Source: Haloarcula sp. CBA1127 (lineage in GTDB: Archaea; Halobacteriota; Halobacteria; Halobacteriales; Haloarculaceae). Taken from it: 64,000 nucleotides of DNA. The DNA lies in assembly GCF_001485575.1 (NCBI RefSeq), contig NZ_BCNB01000006.1, forward strand, positions 2,604,001 through 2,668,000, written 5' to 3'. Under the pieces are notes generated by a model. It was not told the DNA's origin. It worked only from the letters and a program-made list of their open reading frames with translations, and did not search any database. Positions within the stretch are counted from its first letter, which is position 1, and each line of letters opens with the position of its first letter. Positions 36,367 to 45,489 of the stretch are shown here, in pieces. Made by a program: the position numbers and the translations under genes.

Positions 36367-37494
36367 ATGGACGAGGAGACGCGCCGAGCCGTCGCCACAG
36401 CGGACGAGGCGTTGCCACCCGGCGACGCGCTTCCCGACGCTATCGATACCGGGCGGGTCGTCTTTGGTTTCGACGGCTACCTCGACCGCGTCCGGGAGGT
36501 CGTCGCTGACCGCATCGACCCCGAGAGCCACGAGCGCCTTGCCACGCTGGAAGGGTTTGGTGACCGCATCGACCGCTCCGTCGCCGCCGACAGCTCCCTC
36601 TCCTTCGAGTGGCTCCAGCAGGGCAGTCGAACCGGCGGCCACACCAGCCACCTCGCACGGGCGTTCGGCGGCTGGTCGTTCGACCCCGTGATGGTCGGGA
36701 TGTACGGCGACCCAGTCCACGACGCCTTCGAGACGGAGTTCGGCGAGTACGAACTCCATTCGCTGGGTGAACCCGGAGTCACCGACGCCGTCGAGTTCGA
36801 CGACGGAAAGCTCATGCTCACGGAAATCGGTGACACGATGGCGCTTGACTGGGCCGAACTCGACGCGGCCTTCGGCCACGACCGACTGGCCGAGAAACTC
36901 GACGGCGCGAGCCTGTTAGGAACTGGCTACTGGTCAGAGACGCCAGACCTACCGACGGTTTTCGACGGCCTCTGTACCCTGTGGGATGATATCGACGCCC
37001 CGCCTGAGACCGTGCTGGTCGACCCCGGCGACGTGCGAAAGCTCGACGCCGACCGCCTGCACGCCGGTCGGGAGGCAATCGGCCGGCTGGACGAGGTGAC
37101 AGATGTAGTGGTCACCGCGAACCGCGCCGAGACGGGCGTCCTCGCGGACGCCTACGCCGGCGACGGCGAGCGCTCGTTTGCCGAGGACGCCGAGGCGGTG
37201 TTCGCGGCGCTGGAACCGACCTGGTTCGTCGGTCACGGCGTCGAGCGTTCGGTCGTCGTCACTGCGGACGGCACCGACAGCGTGGCTGTCCCCGCGGTCT
37301 CGGACCCGGAACTGACGACCAGTTCCGGGGACCACTTCAACGCCGGACTGGGGCTGGCCCGCATTGCCGACCTCCCGCCCACCGCTGCCGTCGTCGTCGG
37401 CAACGCCGTCGCCGGCTACTTCGTTCGGACCGCGGACCAGCCGTCGCTGGCCGACGTACATGCGTTCGTCGACGACTACCTGGAAAAGTTCTGA
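36367..37494 (+). CDS. PfkB/ribokinase-family sugar kinase, divergent
   Basis: 375 residues, longer than most PfkB kinases (about 300). Early FGFDGYLDRV and QQGSRTGGHTSHLARAFGGW match the sugar-binding lid. The catalytic loop is SSGDHFNAGLGL, which keeps the family aspartate (GD) but changes the usual GAGD anion hole. It starts 3 bp after the aldolase stop, so the two are one operon. The substrate is unknown; a hexose or hexose phosphate is likely from context. Confidence 0.85.
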   Translation: MDEETRRAVATADEALPPGDALPDAIDTGRVVFGFDGYLDRVREVVADRIDPESHERLATLEGFGDRIDRSVAADSSLSFEWLQQGSRTGGHTSHLARAFGGWSFDPVMVGMYGDPVHDAFETEFGEYELHSLGEPGVTDAVEFDDGKLMLTEIGDTMALDWAELDAAFGHDRLAEKLDGASLLGTGYWSETPDLPTVFDGLCTLWDDIDAPPETVLVDPGDVRKLDADRLHAGREAIGRLDEVTDVVVTANRAETGVLADAYAGDGERSFAEDAEAVFAALEPTWFVGHGVERSVVVTADGTDSVAVPAVSDPELTTSSGDHFNAGLGLARIADLPPTAAVVVGNAVAGYFVRTADQPSLADVHAFVDDYLEKF

Positions 37495-37530
37495 GTTGCT
37501 GTCTCCGCTTTCTACGACTCTTTTTGCCCG

Positions 37531-38439
37531 CTACAGCTGTCGGACCGTCACGCCATCCCGGAGTGAGTCGATGTCGTTCAGGTCGGGAACGGCCGTGCCG
37601 GCCCGCTGGACGACCTGCGAGGAGACGGCCACACCGGTCCGGAGCGCCGTCTCGTCGTCCGCGCCGGCTTCCCAGGCGCTCAGAACGCCCGAGAGAAGCG
37701 CGTCACCGGCCCCGACGGTGTCGATAACATCGATGTCGAGCGCCTCCGCGTACAGTCGGCCTGTGTCGCCGACAAGGACCGCGCCGTCCCCGCCGAGGGA
37801 AGCCAGCACGCGGTCGAAGCCCCGGTCCCGGAACGCGTCCGCCGCGTCCGCACACCCCTCGACGGTAGAGACGTCGGCCCCGGTCGCGTCACCGAGTTCG
37901 GCGCGGTTCGGCTTACAGAGCCCATACTGCGCGTCAAGTTCTCGAAGAACGTCGCCGCCGGTGTCGACGATGGTCTCCCAGTCGCCGCCGGCCGCGATGC
38001 GGTCGATAGCATCGGGGGACAGCCCCGGCGGCAGGCTCCCACCGATGAGTATGCGGTCGGGGGACTGCGCTCGCACCTGTTCGAGCAGTGAGTCGACGAC
38101 CGACTCGTCGACGGCTGGTCCGGCCTGGTTCAGCTTGTATTCCTCCGCGGCTGCGATGGCAGTGGTGTTGAGCCGGGTCGTTCCGTCCACGTCGACAAAG
38201 GCCGTCTCGACGCCGTCGTCCTGCAGCGTCTCTCTGATGAACGAGCCGGTGAACCCACCCAACAGGCCCGTCGCGACGCAGGGCCGGTCCATCGCGGTGA
38301 GGAACTGCGCGGCGTTGATGCCTTTCCCGCCGGCGTCAAACTGCGCTTTGTCGGCCCGCATGACACGCTCGGGAGCCATCTGCTCGTCGAACTGGATCGT
38401 CTGGTCGACCGCGGGGTTGTAGGTGACGGTGACGATCAT
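37531..38439 (-). CDS. pfkB: 1-phosphofructokinase
   Basis: 302 residues. The PfkB family N-motif is FDAGGKGINAAQFLTAM (37-53) and the catalytic motif is DTVGAGDALLSG (about 240-251). Opening TVTYNPAVDQTIQF is typical of FruK/LacC. It phosphorylates fructose 1-phosphate to fructose 1,6-bisphosphate, the substrate of the aldolase encoded opposite. The start overlaps the glpR stop by 4 nt (ATGA), so both are translated together. It is equivalent to the haloarchaeal glpR-pfkB operon. Confidence 0.93.
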   Translation of the reverse strand: MIVTVTYNPAVDQTIQFDEQMAPERVMRADKAQFDAGGKGINAAQFLTAMDRPCVATGLLGGFTGSFIRETLQDDGVETAFVDVDGTTRLNTTAIAAAEEYKLNQAGPAVDESVVDSLLEQVRAQSPDRILIGGSLPPGLSPDAIDRIAAGGDWETIVDTGGDVLRELDAQYGLCKPNRAELGDATGADVSTVEGCADAADAFRDRGFDRVLASLGGDGAVLVGDTGRLYAEALDIDVIDTVGAGDALLSGVLSAWEAGADDETALRTGVAVSSQVVQRAGTAVPDLNDIDSLRDGVTVRQL

Positions 38440-39197
38440 GTGCTGACCTCCTCGACAGTCACGTCGGCGTCCGCAAGTGCCGTAGCGAGCGCCCCTGACG
38501 GGCTGGCGTCAGTGACCAGCAGGTCGACCTGCTCCAGATCGGCAAAGCTGACGAAACTCCGGTCGCCGAACTTCGACGCGTCAGCGACCAGCACGACTCG
38601 GCGGGCGCGCTCGACCATCATTTCCTTGACGGCCGCCTCGTCTTCATTTGGCGTCGACAGCCCGGCGGCACTGTCGAGGGCGTTCGTCCCCAGAAACAGC
38701 AGATCAAAGTTCATTCGTCCGATGGCTCGCTCGGCCATCGGTCCGACGAGCGCCCGGGTCCGCGGTCGGAGACTCCCGCCGGTGAGCTTCGCGTCGACGT
38801 CTCGCTCGGCCACTTCAGTGGCGAGTTCCGGCATATTCGTTGCCGCGACGTAGTCAGTATCCGGAATCGCGCGAGCGACTTCCATCGTCGTCGAGCCCGC
38901 ATCGAAGCAGATCACATGGCCCTCACGGACTTCCTGTGCAGCCCGCTCGCCGATGGCCTGTTTCTCCGCGTAGTGGTCAACCTCGCGCTGGCCGTACGGT
39001 CGTTCTGTCCCGGCGGAGGACGCCGGTACTGCACCGCCGTGGGACCGCTTGATGCGGCCTTGCGACTCCAGGTCTCGGAGGTCACGGCGTATCGTCGCCT
39101 TCGAGAACTCGAGTTCCGCGGCCAGCTCCGACACTGAACAGCCGTCTCGCTCTGTCACCAACTGGACGATAGTGCGCTTTCGCTCGGCCGGGAGCAT
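38436..39197 (-). CDS. glpR: DeoR/GlpR-family transcription repressor
   Basis: 253 residues. An N-terminal winged helix (CSVSELAAELEFSKATIRRD) is followed by the DeoR sensor domain with CFDAGSTTMEVAR and DLLFLGTNALD. In haloarchaea GlpR represses fructose and glucose kinase genes when glycerol is used; this is established for Haloferax. The overlap with pfkB suggests it controls its own operon and perhaps the divergent sugar block. Confidence 0.93.
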   Translation of the reverse strand: MLPAERKRTIVQLVTERDGCSVSELAAELEFSKATIRRDLRDLESQGRIKRSHGGAVPASSAGTERPYGQREVDHYAEKQAIGERAAQEVREGHVICFDAGSTTMEVARAIPDTDYVAATNMPELATEVAERDVDAKLTGGSLRPRTRALVGPMAERAIGRMNFDLLFLGTNALDSAAGLSTPNEDEAAVKEMMVERARRVVLVADASKFGDRSFVSFADLEQVDLLVTDASPSGALATALADADVTVEEVST

Positions 39198-39285
39198 TCT
39201 CTCGGCTGTGATTGTTTCGCTTCGGTTTTACCTCTTTCTATTGGGCCGTGCTTGTTTCTGCCCAGATAGGACGCGAGAAAACCGT

Positions 39286-40269
39286 CTACAGTTCGTCGAT
39301 AACCGCGGCAGTCACGTCCTCAGTGGATGCGTCGCCGCCCAGATCCGGCGTTCGAGGCCCGGAGTCGAGTACGGACTCGACGGCTGTTCGAACTGCATCG
39401 CCCTGTTCGTCGTAGCCGAGGTGGTCGAGCAACATCGCTGCGGAGAGAATCATCGCCGAGGGGTTGGCGATGCCTTCGCCGGCGATGTCCGGGGCAGAGC
39501 CGTGGACCGGCTCGAATAGCGCGTTCTCCTCGCCGATGTTGGCCGACGGCAGCAGACCGAGGCCGCCGACGAGGCCCGCGGCGAGATCCGACAGCATATC
39601 GCCGGCGAGGTTCGGACAGATGACGACGCCGTAGTCCTGTGGGTTCATGACCAGATGCATCGCAAGCGCGTCCATGAGCGCCGTATCGTAGGACGTGTCG
39701 CGGTCCTCTCCGACCGCCGATGCCGCATCGAGGAACAACCCGTCCGTAGTGCGCATGACGTTGGCTTTGTGGGCAATCGTCACGTCGTCGTAGCCGTTCT
39801 GCTTCGCGTAGCTGAACCCGTATTCGGCGATTTTCTCAGAGGCGTCTTCGGTGATGACCCGTGTGCAGGTAGTGACGCCCTCTGAAATCTCGCTCTCGAT
39901 GCCCTTGTAGACACCCTCGGTGTTCTCCCGGATGAACACGATGTCCGTGTCGGGCTGGACGGCGTCGAGCCCCGGATACGAGCGGGCCGGGCGGACGTTG
40001 GCGAAGGAACCGACGACTTGCCGGAGGGGCAGGATGACATCGGCCGCTGTCTCACCAGCCGCGCCGAACAGCGTCGCGTCGGCGTCGGCCGCCAGTTCGC
40101 GTGTCTCCTCTGGGAGCGCGTCGCCGGTTTCTTCCTTCACTGCGTCGCCGGCCTCACCCTCGACGAAGTCGAAGTCGACGGCGTCGATGGCCTCCAGCAC
40201 TTCGACCGCGGCGGGCGTGACCTCCTGTCCGATTCCATCGCCCGGAATAACGGCTATCTCGTGTGTCAT
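39286..40269 (-). CDS. leuB: 3-isopropylmalate dehydrogenase
   Basis: 327 residues from ATG 40269; a GTG four codons earlier is less likely. It has the beta-decarboxylating dehydrogenase pattern: [10 protein letters not shown], the substrate arginines in [18 protein letters not shown] (isopropylmalate/isocitrate loop), and [11 protein letters not shown] with [19 protein letters not shown]. It oxidises 3-isopropylmalate in leucine synthesis. The surrounding leuCD genes make LeuB more likely than isocitrate or homoisocitrate dehydrogenase. It has its own long leader upstream (40270-40660). Confidence 0.93.
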   Translation of the reverse strand: MTHEIAVIPGDGIGQEVTPAAVEVLEAIDAVDFDFVEGEAGDAVKEETGDALPEETRELAADADATLFGAAGETAADVILPLRQVVGSFANVRPARSYPGLDAVQPDTDIVFIRENTEGVYKGIESEISEGVTTCTRVITEDASEKIAEYGFSYAKQNGYDDVTIAHKANVMRTTDGLFLDAASAVGEDRDTSYDTALMDALAMHLVMNPQDYGVVICPNLAGDMLSDLAAGLVGGLGLLPSANIGEENALFEPVHGSAPDIAGEGIANPSAMILSAAMLLDHLGYDEQGDAVRTAVESVLDSGPRTPDLGGDASTEDVTAAVIDEL

Positions 40270-40690
40270 AGCGGGAGGCACGTAGCCGGCTGGTGAAAGT
40301 GGTTCGGTTCGCTGGTTCCATAGGCTACTCGGGAGGTATCGGGGTCCGGCAATCGGTTATTGCTGGAGCCGACTCGGGTCCAAGGCAGCGCCATGCTCGT
40401 ACAGTGCGTCAGCGGTGGACCGTCCCGACCCGGCGAGCCGGAGGACGGCTCCGGGTCGAGACAGGGATGGCAGCGCGGTGGCACGGCTCCCCAGCGAGCG
40501 CATCGAACTGGTGGAGGGCCGAAGCGACGGGAACAGCGCGTCGCCGGGGACCGTGCGCACCCGAGTATTGTGGTGGTTCATATGTATTTACTACCTCAAT
40601 ACTATCAATACTATAGATACTACAGATGGTGATTTTACTATCTATACTATTCGTCCATCGAGTATTGCCGCCGCCGAAGTAGTGACAGCG
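40270..40690 (-). promoter_or_regulatory. Putative structured leader and promoter of leuB
   Basis: Upstream of leuB lies an AT-rich run with tandem nonamers (CAATACTAT twice, then AGATACTAC) at about 40600-40627 and another ATACTAT near 40648. This is the likeliest promoter or operator. Between it and leuB is about 300 bp of GC-rich DNA holding a long hairpin at 40427-40457 (two 6-bp stems stacked across a 2-nt bulge). A 74-codon frame from ATG 40581 is basic and not haloarchaeal in composition, so I do not call it. Confidence 0.5.
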
Positions 40691-40705
40691 AGACCGACAC
40701 CCGTT

Positions 40706-41446
40706 TCAGAGCTTGTGTCGGAAGGCGTGGAGGACATTCTCGCCGGTTTCAGTCAGTTCGATCTGTTTTGTCCGGCCGACATCGCTGACCGCGATGTAGC
40801 CGTCCTCAACCAGCGGGTCGACGATGTTGGCGTTCAACAGCGCGAACTTCGCCTTCTCGTTTGTCGGGTCGGCATCGGTGATAAACGAAAGGTCGGCGTC
40901 CTCGGCAAACCCGATGAGGTCCGACTTTTTTGCGGTGTAGGTGTCCGTGTTTGTCCGCTTGAGATAGTCCAGCACCGCAACTTGGTCACGAGAAATAGCT
41001 TCAATAGGATACGACGGGAGGACCTCCGCGCGCTCCATCCCTTGGGTGAGTGGCTCCGCAGAGACCGATGGGACGTGTTCCTCGGGATGGACGTAGTATG
41101 CCGTCGCCGCCGTCGCCATACACGCAATTGCGCTTCCGATAGCCGCCACCTTCGGCCCGCTCGAGACGTTGACGCGCACGATGTCTTCCGGATGGTCGGC
41201 TGTCAGCGTCGTGACCTCGGCCAGCACGTCGTAGAGGTCGTGTAAATCCGCTCGATGTAGTTCGACGTTGACGCCGTTGGCGTCCAGTTCCTCGACGAGT
41301 GCCTGCTGGTACGGCGTCAACCGTGACGGCTCTGTGGTCGCTGTGAGGAGGTACACGTCGTCAGCGTTGTGCTGGTGAATCGGCTCGGCGATTCGGTCAC
41401 GCTCGTGCCCCAGCGGCGCGATGTGTATCTCCCGAATCTGGTCCAT
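40706..41446 (-). CDS. CARF-like plus winged-helix regulator (DUF6293/HFX_2341 type)
   Basis: 246 residues. The N-terminal half opens IREIHIAPLGHERDRI and VYLLTA and includes VRVNVSSGPKVAAIGSAIAC. That nucleotide-binding Rossmann-like pattern resembles CARF ligand-sensing domains. The C-terminal 90 residues are a winged helix (ISRDQVAVLDYLKRTN to LTETGENVLHAF). Many haloarchaea have this family, often next to biosynthetic genes. No CRISPR array or cas gene is in the window. It follows leuD by 93 bp on the same strand. Confidence 0.82.
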   Translation of the reverse strand: MDQIREIHIAPLGHERDRIAEPIHQHNADDVYLLTATTEPSRLTPYQQALVEELDANGVNVELHRADLHDLYDVLAEVTTLTADHPEDIVRVNVSSGPKVAAIGSAIACMATAATAYYVHPEEHVPSVSAEPLTQGMERAEVLPSYPIEAISRDQVAVLDYLKRTNTDTYTAKKSDLIGFAEDADLSFITDADPTNEKAKFALLNANIVDPLVEDGYIAVSDVGRTKQIELTETGENVLHAFRHKL

Positions 41447-41517
41447 GCAGGAAGAACGCGCCCCGCATAGCTATTGGTCTTGCCATCTCCGAGACAGAAA
41501 CTCCGTTCGCACAAACC

Positions 41518-41536
41518 GAGGTCGCGAAGCGACCTC
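41518..41536. repeat. 8-bp triloop hairpin after leuD
   Basis: A perfect palindrome, GAGGTCGC-GAA-GCGACCTC, lies 4 bp beyond the leuD stop. Placement fits a transcript end between leuD and the downstream regulator. Its shape (8-bp arms, three-base loop) equals that of other hairpins in the window. Confidence 0.6.
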
Positions 41537-41539
41537 GCG

Positions 41540-42184
41540 TCAATCGTCCGCTTCGATATCCGACCGCGTCTGATCGAGATAGGGCAACTCCGAGGCCGTC
41601 TCCTCGATAGCGTTCTGGTTGGCCTTCATCAGCGCCGTCGTGTCCCAGTTGCCCTCGACGAGGGCCTCGCGCTGGGCGCGGTCGACGCTGACATTGATTT
41701 CGTTGTCGCCGTAGGTGACAGTCTCCGCCCGTACGTCGACCTCAATCTCGCCGTCGGGGTTGTCATCGACCCACTGCTGGAGCGCGTTGATCGTCTCGTG
41801 GTCGGCGGTAACCGTCGGGATGCCAAGCGCCAGACAGTTCCCGGCGAAAATCTCGGCGAAGCCCTCGCCGATGATAGCGTCGATGCCCCAGCGCATCAGG
41901 GCCTGTGGCGCGTGTTCGCGGGACGAGCCACAGCCGAAGTTGTTGTTGACGACCATCACGTTCGAGTCCTGGAACTGCTCTTCGTTGAATGGATGGTCCT
42001 TCTCGTTGTCCTCGTCGTCGAACCGCAGGTCGAAGAAGGCGAACTCGCCCAGCCCGTCGAAGGTGACGACCTTCATGAACCGCGCGGGGATTATCTGGTC
42101 CGTGTCAATGTCGTTCCCGCGGATCGGGATACCAGACCCCTCAACGTAGTCGACTTCGGGGATGTCTTCAGTCGCGTCGCTCAT
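41540..42184 (-). CDS. leuD: 3-isopropylmalate dehydratase small subunit
   Basis: 214 residues. The swivelling-domain fold has [16 protein letters not shown] at about 22-37, [20 protein letters not shown] in the centre, and [20 protein letters not shown]. It joins LeuC to isomerise 2-isopropylmalate. The start ATG overlaps the leuC stop by 4 nt. Position within the ilv-leu operon confirms the assignment over aconitase-type relatives. Confidence 0.95.
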   Translation of the reverse strand: MSDATEDIPEVDYVEGSGIPIRGNDIDTDQIIPARFMKVVTFDGLGEFAFFDLRFDDEDNEKDHPFNEEQFQDSNVMVVNNNFGCGSSREHAPQALMRWGIDAIIGEGFAEIFAGNCLALGIPTVTADHETINALQQWVDDNPDGEIEVDVRAETVTYGDNEINVSVDRAQREALVEGNWDTTALMKANQNAIEETASELPYLDQTRSDIEADD

Positions 42185-43602
42185 GCTAGGGTCACCTCCT
42201 TCAGGTCGCGCACGTCAGAGACTTCGCCGGTGATCGCCGCGGCGGCCACCATCCGAGGGTTCATCAGAACGGTTCGACCGTCCTTGCTGCCCTGCCGGCC
42301 AACGAAGTTCCGGTTCGAAGAAGAGGCACAGGCTTCGTCGCCTTCCAGCTGGTCCTCGTTCATGCCCAGACACATCGAACAGCCGGCGTTGCGCCACTCG
42401 AAGCCGGCCTCCTCGAAGATGTCCTTCAGGCCTTCCTCCTCGGCGGCGCGCTGAACGCGCTGGCTACCGGGGACGACGAACGCTCGCACGTCGTCAGCGA
42501 CCTCGCGGCCCTTGACGATGCGGGCCGCACGGCGGAGGTCAGGCAGCCGAGCGTTGGTACAGGAGCCAAGGAAGGCAACGTCGATGTCGTACCCTTCCAT
42601 CGTCTCGCCGGGCTCGACGCGCATGTGCTCCTGAGCACGGCGGGCAGTGTCGACCTTGTCGTCGGCCAGATCCTCTGGGGCCGGAATCGGGTCGTCGATG
42701 CCGATGCCCTGGCCGGGCGTGGTCCCCCACGTGACGACGGGGTCCAGTTCGCTGGCGTCGATTTCGACCACGTCGTCGTACTCGGCGTCGTCGTCCGAGC
42801 GGATGGACTCCCAGTACGGCTTGAGTTCCTCGAATTTCTCGGGGTGCTCCTGGAAGTAGTCCGTCTCTTCGAGCCACTCGTAGGTGGTCTCGTCGGGGTT
42901 GACATAGCCCGCACGAGCGCCGCCCTCGATGGACATGTTACAGATGGACATCCGACCTTCCATGTCGAGGTTCTCGATGGTCTCGCCGGCGTACTCGTAC
43001 ACGTAGCCGACACCACCCTCGGTCCCGAGCCGACGGATGATTTCGAGGATGATGTCCTTGGCCTCGACGCCCTCGTCGAGTTCGCCGGTGACCTCGATCT
43101 TTCGGACCTTCTGTTTCTCCATCGCGATAGTCTGAGTCGCCAGCACGTCGCGGATCTGGCTCGTCCCGATACCGAACGCGAGCGCGCCGAACGCGCCGTG
43201 GGTAGAGGTGTGGCTGTCACCACAGACGATGGTCTTGCCGGGCTGGGTGATGCCCTGCTCCGGGCCGATGACGTGGACGATACCCTGGTCGCCCGTCGTC
43301 GGGTCAGAGAACTGGATACCGGCGTCACGGACGTTCTCTTCGAGTTCGGCCATCATCGTCTCGGCCGCGTCGTCACTGTAGGGCCGGTCCTGATTGGCGG
43401 TCGGGACGATGTGGTCGACCGTTGCGTGAGTCAGGTCAGGGCGCGCAACCTCAAGGCCGCGCTCCTTGAGCATCCCGAACGCCTGCGGACTGGTGACCTC
43501 GTGGATGAGGTGCAGCCCGACGAACAGCTGGTCCTGGCCGTTCGGCAGAGTCGTGACTTTGTGCTGGTCCCATACCTTGTCGTACAGCGTTCCCGAACTC
43601 AT
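42181..43602 (-). CDS. leuC: 3-isopropylmalate dehydratase large subunit
   Basis: 473 residues. Iron-sulfur ligands are visible: [36 protein letters not shown], and [19 protein letters not shown] near the C-terminus. The opening DKVWDQHKV and HTIVPTANQ-type substrate segment ([16 protein letters not shown]) match LeuC. It binds a 4Fe-4S cluster and works with LeuD. Its ATG overlaps the stop of the preceding 90-aa gene by 4 nt. Confidence 0.96.
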   Translation of the reverse strand: MSSGTLYDKVWDQHKVTTLPNGQDQLFVGLHLIHEVTSPQAFGMLKERGLEVARPDLTHATVDHIVPTANQDRPYSDDAAETMMAELEENVRDAGIQFSDPTTGDQGIVHVIGPEQGITQPGKTIVCGDSHTSTHGAFGALAFGIGTSQIRDVLATQTIAMEKQKVRKIEVTGELDEGVEAKDIILEIIRRLGTEGGVGYVYEYAGETIENLDMEGRMSICNMSIEGGARAGYVNPDETTYEWLEETDYFQEHPEKFEELKPYWESIRSDDDAEYDDVVEIDASELDPVVTWGTTPGQGIGIDDPIPAPEDLADDKVDTARRAQEHMRVEPGETMEGYDIDVAFLGSCTNARLPDLRRAARIVKGREVADDVRAFVVPGSQRVQRAAEEEGLKDIFEEAGFEWRNAGCSMCLGMNEDQLEGDEACASSSNRNFVGRQGSKDGRTVLMNPRMVAAAAITGEVSDVRDLKEVTLA

Positions 43603-43871
43603 ACTGACTCGTCCCGTCCTTCCGTTCCACGCTCGTACGCGCGGGTGACACCTTCGTCGGGCGCTTCGTGGTCGATGTCCTCCATCTTCTCGTCAGTCTC
43701 CTCCCCCTCCTCTGCGTCGCGTTCGCCGCCATCAGCGGCCACAACTGGGCCGCGGCGGAACACCGCGCCGAAGGTTCCGTTCGTCTCGGGGTGCGTGTGC
43801 TCAATGCTCCCCATCGTTGTGCGTGAGTCGCTCTGTTCGCCGTCCGTTGGATTTGTACGTTCGTTAGTCAT
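43599..43871 (-). CDS. 90-residue acidic protein embedded between ilvC and leuC
   Basis: ATG at 43871, overlapping the ilvC end by 8 nt, and TGA overlapping the leuC start by 4 nt. The product is hydrophilic and acidic: [20 protein letters not shown] early, [18 protein letters not shown] in the middle, then a Glu/Asp-rich tail. It has no motif or membrane segment and is probably disordered outside the RRGPVV stretch. Coupling on both sides argues that it is translated. Function unknown. Confidence 0.75.
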   Translation of the reverse strand: MTNERTNPTDGEQSDSRTTMGSIEHTHPETNGTFGAVFRRGPVVAADGGERDAEEGEETDEKMEDIDHEAPDEGVTRAYERGTEGRDESV

Positions 43872-44895
43872 CTGCTGGGGCTTCTGTCTTCTCTGCGTCG
43901 GCGTCCTCGCCCCACGCGAACAGGTCGCGCAGGTTCTCACCGACGGCTTCGATCTGGTGGTTCTGTTCAGCGTCGCGGTACTGCTTGTAGGCGGGCCGGT
44001 TGGCCTGGTTCTCGTTGATCCACTCGCGAGCGAACTCGCCGTTCTGGACCTCCTCGAGGATTTTCTCCATGCCCTCGCGGTCGATGACATCCTCACCGCG
44101 GGTCAGCCCGCCGTACTCGGCGGTGTCAGAGACGGAGTTCCACATCCCCATGTGGCCGCCCTCGTACATCAGGTCGACAATGAGCTTGAGTTCGTTCAGG
44201 CACTCGAAGTAGGCCATCTCCGGCGCGTAGCCGGCGTCGACCAGCGTCTCGAAGCCGGCTTTGACCATCTCGGTAACGCCGCCACAGAGGACGGCCTGCT
44301 CGCCGAAGAGGTCCGTCTCGACCTCTTCCTGGAAGGAAGTCTCGATGACGCCAGCGCGGGTACAGCCGACGCCCTTCGCGTAGGCCAGCGACTCCTGCTT
44401 GGCGTTGCCGGTCGCGTCCTGATACACCGCGATGAGGCCTGGCGTCCCCTCGCCGCGCTCGTAGGTCCGGCGCACGAGGTGGCCGGGCGATTTGGGCGCG
44501 ACCATCGTCACGTCGACGTCTTCCGGCGGTTCAATCTGGCCGTAGTGGATGTTGAAGCCGTGTGCGAACTGGAGCGTGTCGCCGGCGTCCAGTTTGTCCT
44601 CGATGGCCTCGTAGACCGCGGGCTGGATCGTGTCAGGGACGAGCATCACGACGCGGTCCGCCTCACCGGCGGCCACGTCGGGCGTCTCGACACGGAGGCC
44701 CGCGTCCTCGGCGTCGGCCCACGACGAAGAGTCCTCGCGGAGGCCGACGATTACGTCGACGCCGGACTCGTGAAGGTTCAGCGCGTGGGCGTGGCCCTGC
44801 GACCCGTAGCCCAGCACGGCTACGGTCTCGTCGTCGATGGTCGATACGTCAGCGTCTTCGTCGTAGTAGACTGTTGTGGTAAGTTCGTCAGACAT
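43864..44895 (-). CDS. ilvC: Ketol-acid reductoisomerase
   Basis: 343 residues, class I length. The NADPH site is [20 protein letters not shown] (27-46). The metal/substrate ligands in the C-domain include [20 protein letters not shown] and the ending [18 protein letters not shown]. It converts acetolactate to dihydroxy-isovalerate in valine and isoleucine synthesis. It starts 8 nt inside the ilvN end, in the same operon. Confidence 0.97.
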   Translation of the reverse strand: MSDELTTTVYYDEDADVSTIDDETVAVLGYGSQGHAHALNLHESGVDVIVGLREDSSSWADAEDAGLRVETPDVAAGEADRVVMLVPDTIQPAVYEAIEDKLDAGDTLQFAHGFNIHYGQIEPPEDVDVTMVAPKSPGHLVRRTYERGEGTPGLIAVYQDATGNAKQESLAYAKGVGCTRAGVIETSFQEEVETDLFGEQAVLCGGVTEMVKAGFETLVDAGYAPEMAYFECLNELKLIVDLMYEGGHMGMWNSVSDTAEYGGLTRGEDVIDREGMEKILEEVQNGEFAREWINENQANRPAYKQYRDAEQNHQIEAVGENLRDLFAWGEDADAEKTEAPADD

Positions 44896-45487
44896 CTTTC
44901 TCTAGTGTTTTCGGGCCGCGTTCCAGTGCGGCGGCACCAGTTCGCACAATTTCCTGCACATCGAACTGCTTGAACGCCTCGATGGCGGCGTCGATCTTCT
45001 GCTTGCTACCCGTGATTTCGACGGTGACCGAGTCGGTCGACGCGTCGACGGCCTGGCCGTCGTACATATCAGCGACAGCGTTGACGTCGTCGGGCTTCTC
45101 GCCGCTGACTTTCACCAGCGCGAGCTCCCGACGGACGGCCTCGCCTTCGAGTTCCCTGACCGAAACGACGGGCACGAGCTTCCGCAGTTGCTTTTTCGCC
45201 TGATCGATCCCCGGTTCCGGCTCCTCGATGAGAATCGTCATCCGGGCTGTGTCGTCGTCGACTGTCGGCCCGACGGTCAGACTTTCGATGTTGAACTGCC
45301 GTCGGCTGAACAGCGCCGACACTTCCGACAGCACGCCCGGCCGGTGTTTGACCAGCGCGGACAGCACCGCCTGTCGCGGTTCGTGGGTCACTTCGGCCTC
45401 GGGGTCGACGCGGATTCCCTGCGTGTTGCGTCGGCCCTTCGGGCGCATCCGTTCGTCCGGCGCGGGGCCTGGCATTCCTCCAGTCAT
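44888..45487 (-). CDS. ilvN: Acetolactate synthase small (regulatory) subunit
   Basis: 199 residues. The ACT domain runs [20 protein letters not shown] to [12 protein letters not shown], and the C-terminal IlvN domain ends [18 protein letters not shown]. It gives valine feedback control to IlvB. The first about 30 residues ([20 protein letters not shown]) are a basic extension. The start is 2 bp after the ilvB stop. Confidence 0.95.
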   Translation of the reverse strand: MTGGMPGPAPDERMRPKGRRNTQGIRVDPEAEVTHEPRQAVLSALVKHRPGVLSEVSALFSRRQFNIESLTVGPTVDDDTARMTILIEEPEPGIDQAKKQLRKLVPVVSVRELEGEAVRRELALVKVSGEKPDDVNAVADMYDGQAVDASTDSVTVEITGSKQKIDAAIEAFKQFDVQEIVRTGAAALERGPKTLEKDV

Positions 45488-45489
45488 TG

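Noticed and set aside
40357-40581. 74-codon frame upstream of leuB
   Set aside because: Product is basic, Ser/Arg-rich and lacks the acidic bias seen in all real proteins here; treated as part of the leader.
40600-40655. Tandem short repeats considered as a CRISPR
   Set aside because: Units are only 9 bp with no spacers; no cas genes are present. Better read as a promoter or operator.
42625-44973. 782-codon open frame on the plus strand
   Set aside because: Antisense to leuC, the 90-aa gene and ilvC, all with clear motifs; composition is not that of a real protein.
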